Shown here in pieces: positions 5,776 through 8,899 of a stretch of 8,899 bases of DNA. Made by a program: the position numbers and the translations under genes. Position 1 is the first letter of the stretch. Every line of letters begins with the position of its first letter. The notes under the pieces were generated by a model. The model made no database searches, was not told the DNA's origin, and was given only the letters and a program-made list of their open reading frames with translations. This DNA is from Fimbriimonadales bacterium (lineage in GTDB: Bacteria > Armatimonadota > Fimbriimonadia > Fimbriimonadales > GBS-DC), in assembly GCA_026416065.1 (NCBI GenBank), contig JAOAFW010000065.1, forward strand, positions 1 to 8,899, written 5' to 3'.

Positions 5776-7047
5776 ATGCGCATCCTGCTGATTGGCGGCG
5801 GCGGACGCGAACACGCGCTGGCATGGAAACTGCGCCAGAGCGTACACTGCGATACGCTCTATGCTGCCCCCGGCAACGCAGGAATCGCTCAACTCGCTGA
5901 GTGTGTCCCCATCGCGCCCAAGTCCATCCCTGAAATCGTCGACTTTGCTCGGCAGAACGCCGTCGACCTTGTGGTCGTGGGACCGGAGTCGCCCCTGATT
6001 GCGGGCTTGGCAGACGCGCTGAACGAGGCAGGGATTCCCTGTTTCGGTCCCGCCCGTGCAGCGGCGCAGCTGGAAGGCAGTAAAGCCTTCGCCAAGCAAC
6101 TGATGGCGCAGGTGAACGCTCCTACCGCTCCTTTCGCCGTGTTCGATGACCCTGACGCCGCGCAAGCCTATCTGCGAAAGCGGTTTGCAGAACGACCATG
6201 CGTGATTAAAGCCGACGGCGAAGCGTTAGGCAAGGGCGTGTTCGTGTGCGAGACGCTGGGCGACGCCTTGGACGCCATAGAGTTCCTTCTGGTGGAGCGT
6301 GGGTTAGGCGAAGCAGGGGCGCGAATCGTCATCGAAGACCGCCTGTACGGGCGTGAAATGTCACTGTTGTGTCTGACCGATGGGCAGACCGCGCTGCCGA
6401 TGCCACCCGTGCGCGACTACAAGCGTGCGCTGGAGGGCGACCGCGGTCCCAACACGGGTGGCATGGGCTGCTATACACCCCTGCCCGACGCCACGCCTGT
6501 ACTCATAGAGACCGCCCTGAGCCAGATTGTGCGTCCCGTGATCGATGAGATGGCGCGGCGCGGAACCCCCTACAAGGGCGTGCTGTACGCCGGTCTTATG
6601 ATTCAGAACGCACAGCCCTACACGCTCGAGTTCAACTGCCGATTCGGCGACCCTGAGACGCAGGTACTGCTACCCTTGTTGGAGGGCGACCTTGTGGAAC
6701 TCGCGCTGGCGGCAACCGAGGGCAGGCTGCAAGAAACGCCGCTGCGTTTTGGTTCTCGCGCTGCTGTGTGCGTCGTGCTGGCGTCGGGTGGCTACCCGCA
6801 CGAGTACCGCACAGGGCTGCCGATCGGGGGATTGGAACAGGCAAGCCAGTTGCCCGATGTGCTGATTTTTCATGCCGGCACGCGCAAACAGAACGGACAA
6901 ATCGTCACCGCAGGCGGGCGCGTGCTGAATGTCGTCGGGCTGGGCGACACACTCGAAGCGGCGCGCACGAACGCCTACCGAGCCGCAGAGCAAATTCATT
7001 TCGAAGGGATGCATTACCGGCGCGATATTGCTCAAATCGTGCTATAA
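5776..7047 (+). CDS. purD: Phosphoribosylamine-glycine ligase (GAR synthetase)
   Basis: PurD catalyses the ATP-dependent joining of glycine to 5-phosphoribosylamine, the second step of de novo purine synthesis, in the cytosol. The 423 residues are the usual single-function length. Motifs in order: the N-terminal nucleotide-fold start MRILLIGGGGREHALAWKL; GPESPL (69-74); the ATP-grasp segment IKADGEALGKGV (144-155), where ADGLAAGKGV is more usual; the signature DRGPNTGGMG (222-231); and LEFNCRFGDPE (284-294), carrying metal and ATP ligands. The ATG has only a weak G-rich tract upstream. No clear own promoter is seen between the rpsI terminator and the gene, so read-through is possible. Its last codons contain the TATAAT of the next gene. 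Confidence 0.97.
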   Translation: MRILLIGGGGREHALAWKLRQSVHCDTLYAAPGNAGIAQLAECVPIAPKSIPEIVDFARQNAVDLVVVGPESPLIAGLADALNEAGIPCFGPARAAAQLEGSKAFAKQLMAQVNAPTAPFAVFDDPDAAQAYLRKRFAERPCVIKADGEALGKGVFVCETLGDALDAIEFLLVERGLGEAGARIVIEDRLYGREMSLLCLTDGQTALPMPPVRDYKRALEGDRGPNTGGMGCYTPLPDATPVLIETALSQIVRPVIDEMARRGTPYKGVLYAGLMIQNAQPYTLEFNCRFGDPETQVLLPLLEGDLVELALAATEGRLQETPLRFGSRAAVCVVLASGGYPHEYRTGLPIGGLEQASQLPDVLIFHAGTRKQNGQIVTAGGRVLNVVGLGDTLEAARTNAYRAAEQIHFEGMHYRRDIAQIVL

Positions 7048-7048
7048 T
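7043..7048 (+). promoter_or_regulatory. TATAAT box 7 bases before the next start codon (leaderless-type promoter)
   Basis: A perfect TATAAT overlaps the purD stop codon (CTA TAA T) and ends 7 bases before the ATG at 7056. A -10 box at this distance would place the transcript start at, or within a base or two of, the ATG. No Shine-Dalgarno sequence lies before that ATG. No clear -35 hexamer is found at 16-18 bases. Leaderless genes with a -10-like box just upstream of the start are known from Deinococcus and Actinobacteria; applying that here is inference. Confidence 0.5.
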
Positions 7049-7055
7049 AGACTCG

Positions 7056-8777
7056 ATGCGCCTATCGCTGATGTTCTGGGGACTCGTTCTCATGGTCGCT
7101 TGCGCCAGTGCGCAGAGCGTGGCATGGAGCCGCTTGTACCTGCATCCAAACTCGCGCGGCTTCCTACCGCAGGTCGCCGCCGCCGACTCGCAAGGGAACC
7201 TCATCGTGGCAGGACGCTTCATCCACGAAACGCAAGCGTTCAATAGTGTCGCGATTGTGAAGTACGCACCGAACGGTGATCTGTTGTGGACGCGCACTTT
7301 CGGGCTCATCGATCAAGCAGAATATGCGGAGGCGATTGCTGTCGCGCCTGATAACTCATTCTACTTAGCCATCACCCGCGCTAACGCCGATTCAACTGCT
7401 TTTGTCCAGCGCTGGTCAGCAAACGGAGACTTGCTCTGGTCTGTGACGGTAAACGAGAGCGCATATGATGTGATTCGCCAGTTGGTCGCGCGTCCTGAGG
7501 GTGGCGTGGAGGTGCTCCATACCTACGGTAGCGGAGGCATCGGCTTCGCGCGACTGATTTACGACGCGAACGGGACGCGCCTGACCGCGAACCTCTACGG
7601 CCAGCCGGCTACCTTCCTGTCAAATCGCACCCCTGTCGGCATAGTGCGTCTGAACACCACCACGACCTTGATTATTTTCGTGGATGGTGAAGTAGGCGAG
7701 ATGTTGCAGAGCTTTACGCACACTTACCTGCGGGCAATTAATAGCACAGGCGGCACGGTTTACGAGCGCATCCTGCCCCTGCGCACGGAAAAGTTTGTTC
7801 GAGCAAGCGATGGGAGTCTGTACCTGCTGGGCGACTACTGGGACACGGCTTCTCAGCAGATGCGTTTGCGGATGTGTCGGGTCGATCCAGCGAACGGGAA
7901 TCCGCTGGGGCAGTGGGACCTGAGCGGCGTAGCAGGCGATGCGATTCCCGATGTGTTGGCTGTCAACGGCACGGTCTGGCTGGCAAGCGGCGGTTGGGAG
8001 ACCAACGCGGCGCGTGGAGTGACCAGCACTATGGGGCTGCCCAACGGGACAACAATAGACTCGCAAACGCTGAACGGTGTGTATCGCCCTGTGGCAGGCG
8101 TGGGTACAGCGTCGGGTGCGCTCGTACAACTGATTGGCGAACTGGTGCCCAACCCCGACCGCTGGAAACCGCTCCTGCAGTGGCTGCGTACAGACGGTAC
8201 GCTAATCGCACAGGGCTATCTCCCGACACTCAGTCCTGCCGACGAATTACCCGAACTGCTTGTCGCCGCGCCCGGCGGAGCCGTCTATGCGGTCGCCACC
8301 ATCAATCAGGGAGCACAGAACGTTCCGGGAGCGGGGATCTGGCGAATCGATCCCATACCAACCCTTCAGGGACGGGTTGTCCTGCGCGACTACCTGCCCG
8401 ACCCTGCAGGTACAACGGTGCAGTTTACGCTCGTGAGCAGTTCCCGAAGCGAAACGCTGACCTGTAGTCTGGGGACAGGCGGTAGCTACATTCTGCAAAC
8501 AGGGCTTTCCGGTGCGGTGCAGGCGCGCGTTTATGTGCCCGGCTGGCTGGCGCAACGCCAAACGCTACAACTGGGCGGTAGCGGTGTTGTGAATGCGAAC
8601 TGGACACTTATTAACGGCGATGCCAACCGCGATAACCAGATCGACGATGCCGATATGTTGATTGTGCTGTTTAACTTTGGCTCCACGAACTTGCAAGCCG
8701 ACCTGAACGGTGATGGTATAGTGGATGATGCCGACCTGCTGATTGTGCTGTTCAACTTCGGTACAATTGGCGACTGA
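7056..8777 (+). CDS. Secreted beta-propeller protein with C-terminal dockerin-type repeats
   Basis: The 573 residues begin with a signal peptide (MRLSLMFWGLVLMVACASA, likely cut before Q20), so the product is probably exported. Residues 35-435 hold irregular SBBP/delta-60-like beta-propeller repeats, best seen as GNLIVAGRF then VAIVKYAPNGDLLWTRTFG (48-83), FVQRWSANGDLLWSV (116-130) and SDGSLYLLGD (251-260). Residues 436-518 look like a small regulatory-type beta-sandwich (LQGRVVLRDYLPDPAGTTVQ). The tail has two dockerin-type EF-hand loops: D522, N524, D526, D530, D533 and D549, N551, D553, D557, D560, each followed by LIVLFNFG. No catalytic residues are recognised; it may bind polymer or act as a surface or scaffold protein. 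An open frame extends upstream to 6768 but overlaps purD, and the signal peptide fixes the ATG at 7056. Confidence 0.85.
   Translation: MRLSLMFWGLVLMVACASAQSVAWSRLYLHPNSRGFLPQVAAADSQGNLIVAGRFIHETQAFNSVAIVKYAPNGDLLWTRTFGLIDQAEYAEAIAVAPDNSFYLAITRANADSTAFVQRWSANGDLLWSVTVNESAYDVIRQLVARPEGGVEVLHTYGSGGIGFARLIYDANGTRLTANLYGQPATFLSNRTPVGIVRLNTTTTLIIFVDGEVGEMLQSFTHTYLRAINSTGGTVYERILPLRTEKFVRASDGSLYLLGDYWDTASQQMRLRMCRVDPANGNPLGQWDLSGVAGDAIPDVLAVNGTVWLASGGWETNAARGVTSTMGLPNGTTIDSQTLNGVYRPVAGVGTASGALVQLIGELVPNPDRWKPLLQWLRTDGTLIAQGYLPTLSPADELPELLVAAPGGAVYAVATINQGAQNVPGAGIWRIDPIPTLQGRVVLRDYLPDPAGTTVQFTLVSSSRSETLTCSLGTGGSYILQTGLSGAVQARVYVPGWLAQRQTLQLGGSGVVNANWTLINGDANRDNQIDDADMLIVLFNFGSTNLQADLNGDGIVDDADLLIVLFNFGTIGD
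8619..8762 (+). repeat. Internal duplicated dockerin-loop repeat
   Basis: Two 63-base units, at 8619-8681 and 8700-8762, are offset by exactly 81 bases (27 codons). They encode DANRDNQIDDADMLIVLFNF and DLNGDGIVDDADLLIVLFNF, each closing with G. The second halves are nearly identical at the protein level and differ mostly at third positions in the DNA, consistent with an old in-frame duplication held by selection. The loops carry the D-x-N-x-D-x-x-x-D-x-x-D calcium-ligand spacing of type I dockerins. Confidence 0.85.
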
Positions 8778-8899
8778 TGGAACGATTCGAGGTCATTCCC
8801 GCGATTGACCTGCGAGGTGGGTATGCGGTGCGCCTCTTGCACGGCGACTACGCCCAAGAGACCCGCTACCATGACGACCCGGTTGTCGTCGCGCAGGAC
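8777..8899 (+). CDS. hisA: HisA, N-terminal 41 residues, cut by the right window edge
   Basis: HisA (ProFAR isomerase) performs the Amadori rearrangement in the fourth step of histidine synthesis on a TIM barrel. The 41 codons in view, beginning MERFEVIPAIDLRGGYAVRL, match the family N-terminus: first beta strand with catalytic Asp D11 in PAIDLRGG, then the GDYAQET and DDPVVVA segment typical of HisA. HisF, the close relative, would instead begin with a strand reading IPCLDV. The ATG shares one base with the stop of the secreted protein gene (TGATG), implying co-translation or re-initiation. A GGTACAAT at 8760-8767 might alternatively give it its own start. No Shine-Dalgarno sequence is clear. 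Confidence 0.93.
   Translation, partial: MERFEVIPAIDLRGGYAVRLLHGDYAQETRYHDDPVVVAQD

Noticed and set aside
6768..7055. 96-residue N-terminal extension of the secreted protein
   Set aside because: It lies within purD in another frame, and the signal peptide begins precisely at the ATG at 7056.
7874..8467. 197-codon + strand frame inside the secreted protein gene
   Set aside because: Arg-, Gly- and Ser-rich shadow of the gene read in another frame; no ribosome binding site or domain.

Overview
The window is a bacterial chromosome segment of fairly high GC. It is dominated by a highly conserved translation and transcription gene cluster: infA, rpmJ, rpsM, rpsK, rpsD, rpoA, rplQ, truA, rplM and rpsI, all on the + strand. 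Behind it come purD, a secreted beta-propeller protein with a dockerin-type tail, and the first 41 codons of hisA. The gene order is typical of bacteria. The secreted protein has a short regulatory-like beta-sandwich followed by a doublet of 'NGDxNxDxxIDDAD' dockerin loops, a tail I associate with Armatimonadota (hot-spring and soil lineages). I therefore suggest that phylum, but as an inference and not a proven assignment. RpmJ and RpsD both keep all their zinc-binding cysteines.

Region by region: bases 1-148 carry the end of an unidentified + strand gene that enters from the left. Bases 157-578 carry a small unidentified - strand gene that appears to be broken by a two-base frameshift. Bases 579-751 are a divergent intergenic region with a likely promoter for infA. 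Bases 752-979 are infA. Bases 980-1146 hold a hairpin and a promoter candidate. Bases 1147-4788 are a tight operon from rpmJ to truA, with gaps of 3-18 bases or short overlaps. Bases 4789-4865 hold two tandem hairpins ahead of rplM-rpsI (4866-5702). Bases 5703-5775 hold a strong hairpin/terminator and a second hairpin before purD (5776-7047). The secreted dockerin-tailed protein (7056-8777) starts 7 bases after a TATAAT box, which suggests a leaderless mRNA. Its stop codon overlaps the start of hisA (8777 to the window edge).

The cluster genes make the small-subunit platform and head proteins S13, S11, S4 and S9, the large-subunit proteins L36, L17 and L13, initiation factor IF-1, the RNA polymerase alpha subunit and the tRNA pseudouridine synthase TruA. 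PurD (purine synthesis) and HisA (histidine synthesis) are housekeeping enzymes.

I found no mobile element, CRISPR array, RNA gene or defence system, and nothing that amounts to an undescribed multi-gene system. The points worth a second look are small: the broken - strand gene, a family of GC-rich hairpins in the gaps, a recurring GGTAnAAT promoter-like box, a probable leaderless start, and the odd placement of an exported dockerin protein between purD and hisA.
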